In this document: positions 48,366 through 62,400 of the stretch, one piece after another
Layout of the letters: each line of letters begins with the position of its first letter
Position numbering within the stretch: the stretch's first letter is position 1
NCBI GenBank assembly: GCA_013396635.1
Contig: WBMW01000424.1
Span: forward strand, 62,001-126,000
Reading direction: 5' to 3'
Length of the DNA: 64,000 nucleotides
From: Penelope pileata
Taxonomy: Eukaryota > Chordata > Aves > Galliformes > Cracidae
Made by a program: the position numbers and the translations under genes
Notes under the pieces: generated by a model
The model's input: only the letters and a program-made list of their open reading frames with translations
Told to the model about the DNA's origin: nothing
Database searches by the model: none

Positions 48366-51300
48366 TCATTCAAATGCTATAAAAAATTGTTATCTAACAA
48401 AATATTTTAAGAATCTAACAAATGATTGCCCAGCATTATTACCTTATGATTCTTTATTAGATGTGTGCTACAGCACAAAAGGTTTTTTTCTTGTGCATAG
48501 CTTCATTGCAACTGTTCAGATTCTTTGCTCCTCTAATATTAGAGTTGCAATAGTTCATTTTGCACGTATATTCACTGAGAATCTAAAAACAAGGGTAGTA
48601 AAAACTAATGCAGTTTCATCCCCAAGTTATTAGTGTCTAATTGAAAATTAAATTAATTTTTGTATAACACTGTGTTGACAATATAGGTCTTTGGGACAGG
48701 CTTACTCTAACCATGCCCCATTTAAGGTTTCAGATTGGTACTGCTCTTATTTTTCAGGAGGAAGAGTTAGTACAAAACAGCCATTTGAAAATACAATTTG
48801 AATTAAGTATGTGTCTCCATACCATCTATTTTAGTAATACAAGACAACACAAGAAGCCGTATGAAAACTGCAGTTTGACTTGGAAGTGACTTGCATGCAT
48901 GCTCTGAGTAATGGAATCAACAGTGCTGTGAATCACTTCTTTGTATAAAAGCAGAACCACATACTAGACTTTGAAAATTTCCCTCTTTCTTTCCCGCTAC
49001 CCCTACATCACCCCTCCGAAAAATAGAAAATTAGAAAAGAAGTGAAGCAGGACCTCTCCTATTAGCAGGTCATTTTGGTTTTGTATTGTTCATGTGATAC
49101 AAAAAGTTTGTGCTACAGATCACATCATAATTTATCACTGATTCAAATGAGCTTTTTACAGTTTATGCATTACCTAGCTATGAGTGAAACATATTTCTTC
49201 CTGATGAAAGTTACCATTTTGGTTACTTCAGCTTGACATGCACGTCCATTCAGTTCAACCATGTTGTTTGAATGCTTAATGGCAGAGTAAAATGCAGAAT
49301 TTCCCCTTATTCTCTCAGGTTAGCAAGGGAAAAGTTTCAGGATACTTATATAGTATATGTGGAAGCTTTTTTTGTTGTTTTTTTTTTAATCTCAGATGTG
49401 TCTCTTACACTATTTTTCATATCAGCTATATCTAATTCCTTTTTACATCAATGCCTTTAAGGTTCCTGAATTGCTCATTAGTCCTGAATGCACTTAAATC
49501 AGAAAGTTTAAAAATGTGCTTTTACTATGCACTGTCCTCTAAAAGCACATTCTAAACAAACTTATAAACCTTGGAGAGTAAACCTTTCAAAACTGCTCAG
49601 CGAACAGCTCTTCTATTAGTGTTACTGTCAGATATATAAACTGAAAACCACAGAAATCCTTTCTCTTGCTCTATCAGGTATGTCAGATATTGTCCTGCTA
49701 GTTAATCTCTAAAAGTGAGAGGAAAGCTTAATAAAACTGTAAATTGGAATCCTTTGACATGAATCCTACTCTTACCTGTGGATTATAATGTAATCCCATT
49801 ATGGACTTTTAATCCATAGATATCCTTTATCTAACAAGAAAAGTAATGCGCTAAACGCCTTCTTGTTTGTGAATGGCAGTATGCATGATTTCATTTTTAC
49901 TGTTACAGAACACAACTTACATATAAATATGTTGAAATGTAACAGTTCCTATGTCCAGGCGTTTTAATACGTAAAATTATGTGCATTCTTCCGTTTGGAA
50001 AACATTCAGCTTTTCATTATCAAACAACTATGGCCAGATATTCTTCAAGGTTCTCTCTTTGTTCTTGATAGCATATCCCTCAGCTTTTGGTAACCAAGGG
50101 TTGAGTCAAAGGTTTCTCAGCAGCAGTTTTTCACTTATGATTTTCCTGACTGGGTCAGGATGCAAAGTTCTCTTCTCCTAAGCGAGGATTATCTATCTGC
50201 CCTGTTCCTTTATTTTTAGCAGTCAGGATCCTTTTCTTTCTCTCTCTTATGAGAATCCGCCTGTTTTCTCTGTCTCTTTGTGTGAACAGAGCAAGCGTGT
50301 TATTTTGTTAACTTTTTCTAAGAAAAGCATCTGCAAATTCTTGGGACTATACAAAGGCATAGCGAATAATGAATAATAAAAATAAGGCATTATTTTTATT
50401 CATTTTCACTGTCTTTTTGCACTAGTCATGGGTAGGGAAATTCAGGCAACAGCTCTGGAATCAATATGGGCCCTTATAATTTGTCTTGTGTTCCATCAGG
50501 CAGGGGTACGAGATTATGCTTAAGGATAATGAAAAAGAAAAGAAAANAAAAATGTGGAATTTACTGTTTTCCTGTTAAATGAACAGCTTAGTTGTTGGGT
50601 GCTACTTCTTTTCATTCTGCCAGACTACTGGAAATGCTGTAGAGAATGGAATGATTACATGAATCAGAATGTCAGGTACATGTTTCAACTTGCTGTTACA
50701 TTTGGTATTTATTTTATGTATTTTTCCAGTCCTTCACTATTTGGGCTCAATGACATGTGAATGAAATACAAATATATACTCTCAAACTAACGTTTTTTAG
50801 ACATAAGAAGGAAATAAGGAAGCCACTAATGTACAACCAAAAATCAACTTTTCATAATTGCAATGTCTAGTGTCTGCCACTGCCTGAAATAAGAATCAAA
50901 TATCAATTGTCCGATATTATTCAATTTCACCAGCATAAACACAGAATATTGGATGAAGTGGGCTTTTCTGCCCATTTTATCTAGTTCAAGGCTTTTCAGT
51001 CACTACTTCTTTTTTTTTTCTGAAGTTATTGACAGCATACATTTATCTGCCTTTTAGATAAAAGCAAAATACTTTTAAGAATAAAGATGAAGTTTCTATG
51101 GCTAGATTTCTCTAACCAACAGAATGTTCAAGAAAAACTTATGAGATGCAAAGCTGTTTCTTCAAATTAACCTCCAAACTGATCTGAAACTGATGTTCTT
51201 CAAAAGGTAGCAGAGACAATGGGTAATAAATTAAAAATATCAAGATTTTCAAGTATTTACAAAAAAATAATGGCAATAGAAGTGAAACTATTTTGTCTTT

Positions 51301-51440
51301 AAAAATGACCTTTCCTGATGAAGTCTATGAAGTCGTCACATGGAGAGGCCATTGTAAAGAATAAGACGTCATAATCTGACTGTAATATGTTTATGATATG
51401 AGGATTCAGAAAATGAAAATTCTATATATTGCAAATACAC

Positions 51441-51458
51441 AAAAAAAAAGGGGGGGGG
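51441..51458 (+). repeat. A9G9 homopolymer pair
   Basis: Nine adenines are followed directly by nine guanines. Such runs are prone to sequencing and length errors. Confidence 0.9.
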
Positions 51459-52499
51459 AAGATGAAATGTGTGGTAAGAACCAATTATCTTATGCTTAAA
51501 GCCCAAAGATGGGCTATATAAGGGAAAACACCGTGACCAGAGGCAATTTAGTCTCAACCAGACTGAGAGAAATCCTAACTCCTTCCAGGTAATCCAGAAC
51601 AGGTATACATATACACTCAAACATCTACCTCTTCAGGGATATCTGATGTCTGCTATGAAATTGAGTTTCTGAATATGTGGGCTCTTTTCTTCCTAAGTTA
51701 TTGTACCTGAATTTTGACTCCTGATTTGGCTGCAAACATCAAATTACACTTTAAAAGTACTCCATCTGTATTTGAACTGAAGCTGGAATATTACCTAACA
51801 TTTTTTAAATTACAGGACATGAAATGAAAGTGCCATGCAAATAAGACATTCTTCATAGTACTGATTTCAATGATGATTGACTTATTACACAAACTTAATT
51901 TGTTTTATGTTACCTGTCAGCCTGCAGCAAGATCACTGAAGTCAACATGGAAATCTCAGTTTAGTCAAACAAAACAACTATCTTTTTCAAACTAATGAAG
52001 TTACAATAAAAAGCTTTGGGGGACTGATAATGAGCTTTGTACAGGATTTAGTTTTTCTTCTCTTTGTTGTTTGTTCTTGTGTTATTTAAGTAGAGCTTTG
52101 CTTTTTACTGCGTCCTGGATACTCAAATATATATCCTCTCTCTGCTCAGAGACTTGCAACACTGAGAAAAAAAGATAAGAAAACCAAGAAAATATGAAGA
52201 GTGGTAGGGAATCATTGCCATTCCCTGCCCTTCATCTTTGGAAGGAAGCAAAGAAAATAAATGGAAAAACGGTAGGACCTCAGTTGTGCCTCGTGCCTTG
52301 GGAAGCCACAAAAATCTGCATGGCCCCAACTGCTAGCCACTATAGGAGCTGGGATTAATGAGTGTAACATCCAGCTACTCTTCTCATGCCAGGAATGAAA
52401 GGGTCAGCACTAGAATTTCAGGTAGCATATCACACATTCTGTTCCCTGAAATAAATGAATGGAGAGAGAAGGAGAAGGGAGAGAAAAGATGATCACCAG

Positions 52500-52880
52500 A
52501 CTGGATGTATTCCAAGTTTGTACCTGACCTTGAGTGGTGGAAACAGTCACTCTATGCAGATCCACCTATTACCAGTTTGTTGGCTGGGGCAGACATAAAA
52601 CTAATGATACCACTATCCTTGTTTCTGCTGTTCCATGAATCAGGGAGCAGTTGGGTCAGCAGCATGACATGCAGAACATCCTGCAGGTTCAGGACTAGGA
52701 TGAGAACACTAATGAGCATCATGACAGCCCCTTCAGCCAGTGCTCGCCTTTCTGGGACAGTGTGAAGCTGCTCCAAGGCTTCACCTGCTGCAAGCCCACA
52801 CAGCTCCCAAGATGAGACCTCTCCAGCTTGGGGAGAGCTGCCATATGTCAGAATAAATCTTGCTTTAATATAGAGCAGAA
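52500..52880. other. Unclassified less AT-rich block
   Basis: This block is clearly richer in G+C than its flanks and is open on the minus strand for 111 codons (52552-52887), with an overlapping 86-codon plus-strand ORF. The minus-strand product has a hydrophobic stretch (VMMLISVLILVLNLQDVLHV) but matches no family I recognise. AATAAA at 52852 on the plus strand is followed by TCTTGCTTTAATATAGAGCA, which could suit the end of an LTR or of a processed transcript. No terminal repeats or target duplication could be confirmed. Confidence 0.35.
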
Positions 52881-53574
52881 CAAACAAAAATCAAGTTACA
52901 TAGTTCAGTGCATGAGCTACGTTAAAACAGTAATGTATGGCATGCATGTCTTCTAAAATAAATCACTACCTAATTCTCCTTCCCTTTGGGGAAAAAAATG
53001 AAGAATAAAGAAAATGAAATAAAATGAAATATAAATCAAAGATGAATGTTTCACAATGTTTGGATATCTAAGTGACACTTTTGACTCATATAATTACATA
53101 CTGGGCCAAGGCAGGTTCATCAAATGTTAATAAATAAACATTCTTCTGTTTCACAATCAGTATTTCCTGTATTTTTAATCTTATTTTATTTTTTGGTATA
53201 GCTTCTTATAGTAACTGTAAGTTTCTGGGATCTAATTTTTTTTTCCTACTGTTATGACAAGGACATATTTGGGACAAAATAAATCCCAGCTGAGAATATG
53301 TTATGGAATCATGATTATCATGGTGTAACAGGTTGCTTCATATGAAAAAGGGGAAAATTTCTTAAATGGAGTCTATTGGGGATTACTCCTGCTTATATCT
53401 GCAAACACTAGAAAATGTACACCTAATATCAGGTAATTGCCTTTGAGTGGATGACTGAACTAATACCATTGTATTCTGAATTTCCAATTAACAAAACAGG
53501 CCTACCATGTCCTCAAGATATTATTTCTGAAAATATGGATCATTGGCGTTCTATAAAATATGACCTATTGAAGA

Positions 53575-53810
53575 TACTGAAACAGTCCGGTTCTTATGCT
53601 CTAGAGAAGAGAATACTGAAATGACATTTGTTATCAACCTTCAAACATGTCAAAAGCTGCTGCAGAGAGGTAAGTAGTAAACTGCTTCGCTGTGTTTTCT
53701 TTGGGGTGGATTGTGTAAAGAGTAATTAAATAAATTGCAGCAGGGCACATTTATCTTCGATATTGGAAACAATCATTTAATGATATTCAAATACTGAAAT
53801 ATGAAACATA
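53575..53810 (+). mobile_element. Old CR1/L3-like LINE relic
   Basis: In one sense frame starting near 53597 the sequence reads ALEKRILK, stop, HLLSTFKHVKSCCREV, and further on SRAHLSSILETII. This follows the spacing of the ORF2 C-terminus of CR1/L3-type LINEs (a LEKRRLRGD block, a YLKGC block, then a D-I-RK-F block). At DNA level, CTAGAGAAGAGAATACTGAA and AAATTGCAGCAGGGCACATT sit in the expected order. Divergence is far greater than for the other CR1 copies, so it is probably an insertion shared among amniotes. Edges are uncertain. Confidence 0.5.
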
Positions 53811-54674
53811 CAGAAGCACCAGTATCCCCATTGCTTAATATAATTAAGTCTCTTACATGTCAGGAAATGTTTGGTTATATTTGACAGTTGATCAGTGATC
53901 AATTGTACAGTTCATAATGACTTGAGTCAAAGAGATCAGCTAAGTGTTTTTAAAGACGTTTTCCAGCCATATTTTCTATGATACAAAATTAATTATAAAT
54001 CTAATGCTATCTGCAGAAGTCTATAGATTCCTTAGCTTTCTGCATTTTTCACATATAATTTCATTAAAAAATAAGTGACTCCACTTTGGATCAATACTGA
54101 GAATGACAGTTGGCTCAAATAATATTCGTATCTTAATCTGAGGGAATCTGTTCATTCTCTTAGCACTGCTCATTGTAAGATCAGGTTACATTTTGACAAT
54201 GGGTTTACAGGTGACATTTATAGGTCCTGATGAAGGTCCATACAACCATGACTATGTCAGAAACAGCTTTCCAAGACTGCTCCACAGCCACAGTTGCAGA
54301 ATTAGGGAGATGATATTTGATCAAGTCTTGTTATAAAATTTATCATGAGGCAGGCAGAGACCACATTTGAACCTGGAAGAGCTCCATCTCCTGAAGTCTT
54401 TATCTGGCTTATAGAAAACAGGGCTAAGTAAGAAGACCAAAAATTTTCCAATTTTTTTTTTAAATGCCATCCTACTTACCTGAATCTTAAAAAATGGAGA
54501 GATCATTGTACAGGTAAATGGTAAAAGTGAATATATTACTGCAACAATATCAGGTTCAGTAGGACATCTGCATCATTTTGCTTATTTACTTCACTTTCTC
54601 TATATCCTATCTTATTCCTAACTTCGGTTTAGACTGTCTCCCAGGGAGGACACATTCTAATATGTTAAACTGTA

Positions 54675-54690
54675 TTTTTTTTTTTTTTTT
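54675..54690. repeat. T16 homopolymer
   Basis: Sixteen thymines in unique sequence, with no retroelement recognised on the adjoining side. Confidence 0.93.
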
Positions 54691-55860
54691 AATGTGCATA
54701 TGAAATGCAAGTAATAACAATTTACATTTTGTATGGGAATTATGTAATTCTGAATTTCCAGAGGAAACTAGCTCAAAACTATTTTGCGTTCTGATGAATT
54801 ACACTGAGTATATTAATTTTATATTTTGCCCATTTGATATTAAGCCTCTTCGGCTACAAGACCCTGATTTTCACAAAAACTGTGCAAGAAGACAATATCA
54901 TTATTAGTCCCATTTTCTTAAGTTTGCATTCTGAATATCATTTGTTTATCAACAATTATAAAACCTAAACTGACAAAGTACTTTTAAATTCTGAAACATA
55001 CATCCTATTACGTAGCTATTATAGTACCTACATAATGTAAGAAAAGCTTTTATTTTCTCAAGATTTGTTATACTTATTTGCTGTACTTATTTAAACAGTG
55101 TCCTTATTACTATATTTACGGAGTGTGTGTCCTTACACAACAGCAGATATAGTTCCACGAGTAGCCTTGACACTGAAAATTCACCTTCAAAGCACAAGAA
55201 AGGGTAGGACTGTTACTCTGCCTTACAAAGCAGGTGCTGCTTTGGTCATCTTTCCTTATTCTTTTACAAATCTAAGCCTCTCAAAAGACAGCGTTGAAAT
55301 GTTCCTCGGTTCTCCTGAAACAATGTCTCCTTCTTTCACCAGTTTTTGAACTTTACTTTGGGAGTATTTCTCTACCTCAGAACTCCTGGAGTAGTAAACA
55401 GTCTTCAAAGATATGCCTGAGTGTCTACTCCAAAGCAGCAATTCTGCAGTTCAAGGGAAATTCTTAACTTTGTCTGGCAGATAGTAGAATGCCTGAGTGA
55501 CACATTAAAGGTTTCTTAATGGAATATCCAACTGTACATTTTCCATTTTTTGTCAACTGACATATATTTAACAGACAACAAAGTGGTGATGAATACCTCT
55601 GTACCAAAAATATTGCATTAAAGATGTATACAAATACCTAATTTTATTGATGTGTAGGCTTGTCAGAGATGAAAGGGCAAGGGTTATGACTTGATTCATA
55701 TATGAATTTGTGTGACTGCAATAAGAAGGGCTAAGGACTCTTTCAGCAACATTTATATTTTTAGCTAGGAAGCAGAGCAAAAGGTATTCAGGGAAAGCAA
55801 GGTATTAGGGTAAAAGAGTGGTAAAGCATAGCAAGAAGAAATTATTTTTATTGAGTCTAA

Positions 55861-55878
55861 ATTCTCTATTTAGAGAAT
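55861..55878. repeat. 8-base inverted repeat
   Basis: ATTCTCTA and TAGAGAAT are exact reverse complements around two thymines. No associated element is seen. Confidence 0.85.
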
Positions 55879-56446
55879 AGAGATTTATTCATCCATTTCT
55901 TCATCCATTAAACAGTTGAAATGCTTCACCTTACACATAAAAACACTTTATTTTTTACCGATAGCCTTTCTCAAGAAAAGGGCTCTCTCAGTAAATTTAA
56001 AACAAGGTCACATAAACACAAGGTATATCTATTCTGTAATCTAGAAATGCTAGCACAGAAATTAGTGAACCCAAGATGGTCAAATGCAGCTGTGAAAGGG
56101 CAAACACTCTTGTTTCAGATATAGCTTAAAGTAGCATGAATGTTACAGTATATTTTAGCTGCATCCTCCAATTCTGGCTTTCACACTGTGAAGTATCACA
56201 TCTTTTGAAGAAGTGGGGCATTGAGACAGACACCTAGTTTATGCGCCAGCTATGAATCTACCCAGGAAACATCAAAATGCCTGTTTCATTTCACATTTTC
56301 AAAGGATTTTAGTTTAATAGTTAATTCTGCTACTGACTGTCAGAAATAACCACAGAATAGCATTTTTTTCTCTATGAGAGATGAAGAAACCAGTCACTAA
56401 GCAGCCAGGTATTTGTTCTTCACACAACTTTCTTGGTTTTTTCTGT

Positions 56447-56468
56447 CACATACACACACATACACACC
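56447..56468. repeat. CA-rich microsatellite
   Basis: CACATACACACACATACACA is an imperfect CA repeat with two TA interruptions. Confidence 0.85.
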
Positions 56469-59400
56469 TATTTACTGAATTTATTCTTTTATTTCATGAC
56501 ATTTATAATGTATTTCATTGTATGCCTCCTCTTGAACCATATTATCCTGGTTAGAAATGTATTTTGATTAATATGTGAGGCTATTTCAGTATGATCCTGT
56601 ATTCTGCTAATCTATCAGCAGACTTGTTAGGCTAATGATGTTGTAACTTAATGTTACAACACCTGTTGACACCAATGTTTTTGTCTGACTTAGACTTTCT
56701 TTATATAATAATATTAAATTGTTGTGGATAGTAACTGCATAATCTAGCTATATGAACAGAGATGTAAAAGAAAAAACTGCAAAGCCTCTTTGTCATCTGA
56801 TAAATGTAGTTGAACATTTATCTCTCTCTGTTTATGTACAACAATTAGTGTAGAAATATAGCTTTCATTTTTTAGAACACATTTGTTTTACTGATAAAAT
56901 AAGCTTCAAGGCTGAAGAGGAAGAAAATGAGGAAACACTCAGTAGAGAAGCCATGTTTGCATCTTATTTTTTTAACAGTAACTACGAAAGGTACTTTGTC
57001 ATATGAATTGTCAATCTTCTTATTCCAGTTGGAATTTAGAAGTAATATAAACTTCAGTATTCCTGTTAGCTTTGACCTCAGGTTATTTCTGGCCAAATAG
57101 AATTAGATGAGTTTGAACGACCTCTACTTGGAAGGAAAATGATCAATATTTAGCTGATTTTTTTTTTAAAGTTCAAGCATCAATAAATTGATATTACAGG
57201 TTTCAGAGTGATCCAGTCTTGCATGACTTGTCAGGGAAAAGATTGATATAGTATAGTGTAGTATACAGTACTTCTCGGCTAAAAATTAGCATTGAAATCA
57301 TTGGGACACATCTATATCAGAAACTACTGTGGTGCAACAGGAGCAGCTTAGTAGAGCAGAAGACTTGATGTTGAGGGCCTGACACCAAAACCACATTTCC
57401 TTTTCCCACATGCTGGGGTGACAGAGGTTGTGCTGCAGTAGCTCTAGACTCTTCCTAATGACAGGCTTCCAGTAACAACCAGAGCTTGCCTTGATGCAGC
57501 TCCTTCAGTGAAATTTCATCCAAAAGAAAACTATGCCTCAAGAGTACTATGTAGCTCAAATGAAGCAGGGTAAGTAGAAAGAATCAGGAGGTTTTTTTCC
57601 AAAGGTTTTTGCTGATCCAAATTAAATTACTAATGCAGAGGCATTCTCCACACAGCTGGTAAATTTTTATATGTTTTCCTACTTCTTCTTCATTTGAAAT
57701 TCTAGCAGGATAAAAAGGCACTGCACACACTTTTATTTTTTTAGTGAGTCTTGGTTTCAATGTTTGTTTCATTTATTTTTCTATTAAGAATTTGTATGCC
57801 TCAGCCTTAAGTGAACAGATTAAAGAATATAAACACAAACAGATTACTTTCAAAACTGACCGCGCTTGTGCACACTGTGTATTTCAGCAGAATTTTCATG
57901 GGATTACTTAGCAGGTTATTTCACTGTGAAAATTTAACACTGAAATAATCTCTTAAGAGACCAGTAATTCCAATAGCAGAAGCATGTAAGAGCAATAATA
58001 GCATATCTTACCAGTGATCAGTGACCTACAAAGGTCATAAATACACTATTTGTTTAAAAACTGCTTACTAAAGAATATACCACAGCCATAAACTGTAGTC
58101 CATAAATATGAATTTCCATGATGGATAGTGACTATCTGGAATGAGCTGCTATCCCTTATTAGGACATCAATCTGCATTTTTAACATTCATATGATCTGCC
58201 TAGCTAAATTTTCTTGAACATAATGATAAGAATGTATTTGAAAATTTTATAAGTATTCCAGTTCTCTTTTATAGTGTTCTATCCCTTTGAAATTGCACAT
58301 TGGATTTTATAAAAGTGCACTGTAGGGCATTTTTATTTAATTGCCAAATGATAACTTTGGGGTTGTGATTATGTTTGTTTGCTGACTTTGAGCGGACAAA
58401 TAGCTATGGCCAGGATAAACACGAAATTTTCATTTTGGTTCTGAGTGGCTACGTGGATTCAAACTTTCAAGGTATGTCAACATTTTCAACTTTCTGTTGA
58501 AGTATTATCACATTTTATTCCTCAAAATTTTACATAGTGATCTTTACTAGCATTAAATATATAATACAAACAAATGCATAAACAGGAGTATTTGCTTGTG
58601 AAGTTTATTATCTTAGAGTTTTAACTTAAGACCCAAGGTTTTTTTTCAATTTAAAGGTCAATTTATTACATAGAAATAATTCCTTAAACTTTTCTGGACT
58701 GGGTGTGGCTCATGTTTCTGACTTGCTTTGCGTGTTCAAATAAAATAAAATGAAATAATTTTTTTAAAAAAATTTAGACTTGAAAAGTTGAAAAATAAAA
58801 TAATCAGAAAGGAAAATTGTATTTCCATTGTTCAGTGTACCATATATTTATAGAACAGCTGTAGAAGCAAATACACAGAATGGTCTTGTGGAACCTTTAA
58901 CAGTTTCTCTAAATTAAATTGAGCTTTTCTACATCACATTCTTGGGGTTTTTTAAGCATCACTCATGTTAGAATTGATTTGTCCCCCTGATTTTTCTTAA
59001 GAAGGTGCACTTTCAGTAGAAGAAATTTGCAAATTCCCTCTCCTCAGTATAAAGATTTTTTCATACTTTCCAACAAAAACCTGGATTTGTGCAGAATAAA
59101 TGCTAGTTAACTATTATTAAGAATCCATTGGCCAAGGAGACCACTATCTGGTGTCCTCTTGACTAGGGAACTGCCACTAAGATCCTTAAAACTACAGATC
59201 TACCTAAAGATGAGTCAAGTGAAGAACATTTCTAGAGAAAATATTGAAAAGAATGAAAAAATGATATGAGTTCCTTTCTTTTTACAGCTCCAGATCTTTT
59301 TCTCTTGTTTTTTTCTTTCTTTTTGTTTCCCTGAGATCTTTTTCAGGCTGTTACTTATAGATGTAGTTGGAGGGGAAAAAAAAAAAGCCATTATTTACGT

Positions 59401-62400
59401 AATAGATTAATGTTGGCAAATAATTCCTGCATGGAAATCCATTGGAATCAAGAAAGACTGAGGCAGAACAGCAGAGCAGCGGAAAGTGAGTATTTATACT
59501 CTGATTTATACAAATTAATTTTCACATATTCTAAAATGCATAGAACTATGATTTATTTCTTTACACAGGGATACGGGAGGTAGTTAACATATCAGTAAGA
59601 ATTATAACCTTTAGCAGTTTCAGCATTTTGTTGATGAAATGAAGCATCCTTCTGCCTTTCTAATCCAGCCATAAAATAAATTTCATTTTAACTAACCTAA
59701 GATAGTATTATTTATGTTGCTTACCTAATGCTCTCACTGTTTGGATTTCAACCAGATAGTAAAAGGCACATGCTATTCAAAGTTGGTCCTTGGTTTCTGC
59801 TTTCACAGAAAGATGATGAGAGCTACTACATGTCAGCCCACACAAACCACAACTCACTTCAGGTCAATTGAGATTTTTAACAAGTCAGGAAATTTTAATA
59901 TAATGGATCTCTGCAGCTGTTGGCATAGCTATGCTTTCACTTCCGATTTTCCATCTTAACCATGACTTTTCCTTCATTATAAGTCCTACAGGCTCACAAC
60001 AGTGATCCTGAAGAAATCAAAGGGTCTTGTCTGAGCATGCATAAATCTCTAGTGAACCATTCCCTGCAGCCCAGGAAATGAGTGGTTTAAATTTTTTGAG
60101 AGTGAGAAAAAAAGGTTATGCCAAAGGAAAGTAATTCCAAAAGAATTAGTATGACATCCTGAGCAAAAAATAAAAAATAAAAAAATACAGAAACTATGTA
60201 CCTTTTCTCTCCCCAAATGGCATTATATTTATATTAGTAGCATTTCTTATTCTGTTTCATTGAACCAAAGGATTTTCAGTTGTGTTTGAACAGGAATGGA
60301 ACTTTATTCAGCAATGGGTTTTCATTAAATTGAACTTACAGTAGCTTATGGTGAGTGCCAATAAGGCATAAAGTGAGAATTAACTGAGGCCTCACTGCCA
60401 TCGCATTTCTTGAGCCAAGTATTTGCTGGAGCTCACTCAGGAGAAAACAAACAATATATCGGAATGATTTCATCCTAGCCTGTCAAGCAGAAATAAATGC
60501 AGACATTGAATCTCAGGGAACCTTAGAGAAAATATAGACAGGAATAAGCTCTACAGTAGTGTAATTTTCAGGAAAAAAAAATATTGCAGCAGAAGAAATA
60601 TATTTAGAAAACAAGTCCTGTTATAGTTCCTCTGTTCCTTAGTAAAAGACAAATATTTGTATCCACAACAATTTAGGATACTCATAAAAGGTTTAACTGC
60701 TGGTAACTGCTTCTTATCCAACCATTAGAACTGATGAAAGTTATGCTGGAGACTTTCTTGTTTGTATTTATGCCTCTTGAGCTACTCTCCTTATTTAATG
60801 AAGCTCTTTTCTCTCATCTCACTGTTGATCAGACAGTCTCACTTGTCAGCATGGACAGACCAAGAACAGGAATACATAACAGAAATTTGAGTGAGCTGTA
60901 GGCTAAAAATATAAAATAGAAGGTATAAGTAGGCATAGAAATTAGAGTAACAAACATACAGTTTCTGAAAAGATATTACTAGTTTTCTGAGAAAATATCA
61001 TTAGAAAAGTCTGTTAATTCTATTCTATTGGAAGATAAAAACTCATTAACAGTTCACAGTGAACACTTTGAAAAAAAAGGTCATTATAATTTAAACTTAC
61101 ATCAATTTAACTGCCATACTTACTTTCACTGCTAAAACTAAGCTGAAAGAAAAAAATAAATAAATTATACAAACAGTAAAAGATTAACATTTAGATTTCA
61201 TTAAAACATTCATTCAGTTTAATGTCATTGCATAAAGAAGTTAAGTTAAGAAGGAATAATCTCAACAAGCTTCTCCTGACAATTTTTAAGTTAAATTTTG
61301 CTAAGATTTGTCTAAATGTGTTCCACAATCATCATACTGAGACTGTGGATTTCTCTCTGCTATAATTGTGTAATATTAGACTAGATTTGCTGGCACTGAT
61401 GAGTTTGGACTACCAATTTGCTTATTCTTTTTTATAATCAGTTGATGTTACAAACTGCATTTTCGCTATAAACTTTGCCTCAATTTACCACTGATTTTAA
61501 AGGTGGATCAACATTTACTATCAAATATTTAGTAAAGGACCACGAAAGGTCTTCAGTACATTTCAGGTCTCTTTTCCTCTCATCTAGATTTATTATTTAG
61601 ATAAAACTACAACAGAACCTAAGATATAACCAAGATTCAAGTGTACTGTACAACCACCATTAGCAGAGTAACAGAGAAAATAGAAATGCATACAAGAAAA
61701 ACAGATAGCTCATCCTATTTTTTGTAGTTAGAGGTGTGCAGTTAGAAAGAATAGATGATATCTTCTGCATGTGAATATTCAGGAGCAGTTAAGACTCTCC
61801 AGAAGAGAGATGTCATATTCAGTTATACTCCCTGCCTTCTGCCTACTAAAGGTGCCTGTGATTTTGAGTAACACAATGAAAATTGAACTTCTTTTTCAGA
61901 TGGAGAAGGCTTGAGAATTTGGGTCACTGTAAACTGCTTCTCAGGTTTGAGGCTGCTTCTCTTCTACTCTCGAATTTGTCATCATAATGAGCTGAGTAAG
62001 AGGACAGAAAGCTCTTCAGAAAGCACTTTCCAAAATCAGATTAATTTATACTTTCAGAATATGGATTTATTTTTGCCAACACTTTATGTTGATTAATCCT
62101 TCTTTTTGGACTGACTTTAAAAGAAAATCAAGAACTATTTAATCTGGATGACAAACTGATCAAATCTTACTGTATGTGTATACATTTTTTGTCCTATAGT
62201 CGAATGGGACTTCTAGGCAGGATTGGCTAGATAAAACATCGTTTGCATAAGAGTTGAAAGAAGAGGAAGAAAGTTACAGTAAAATAAATTCCAGACAAAA
62301 TTTGGGCTGTGCTGATGGTGCCTGACTGCAAATTCCTTAAATTCAACTCTCAATTTGTGAGTTGAAGAAAACTAAAATGGGATAGATTAATGTCTCAGAC

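Noticed and set aside
55256..55441. 61-codon minus-strand ORF that looks protein-like
   Set aside because: No family could be named and no splice boundaries or conservation evidence are available from the sequence alone.
57300..57500. tRNA or small RNA gene in a less AT-rich patch
   Set aside because: No A-box/B-box pair or cloverleaf could be drawn; it looks like ordinary unique DNA.
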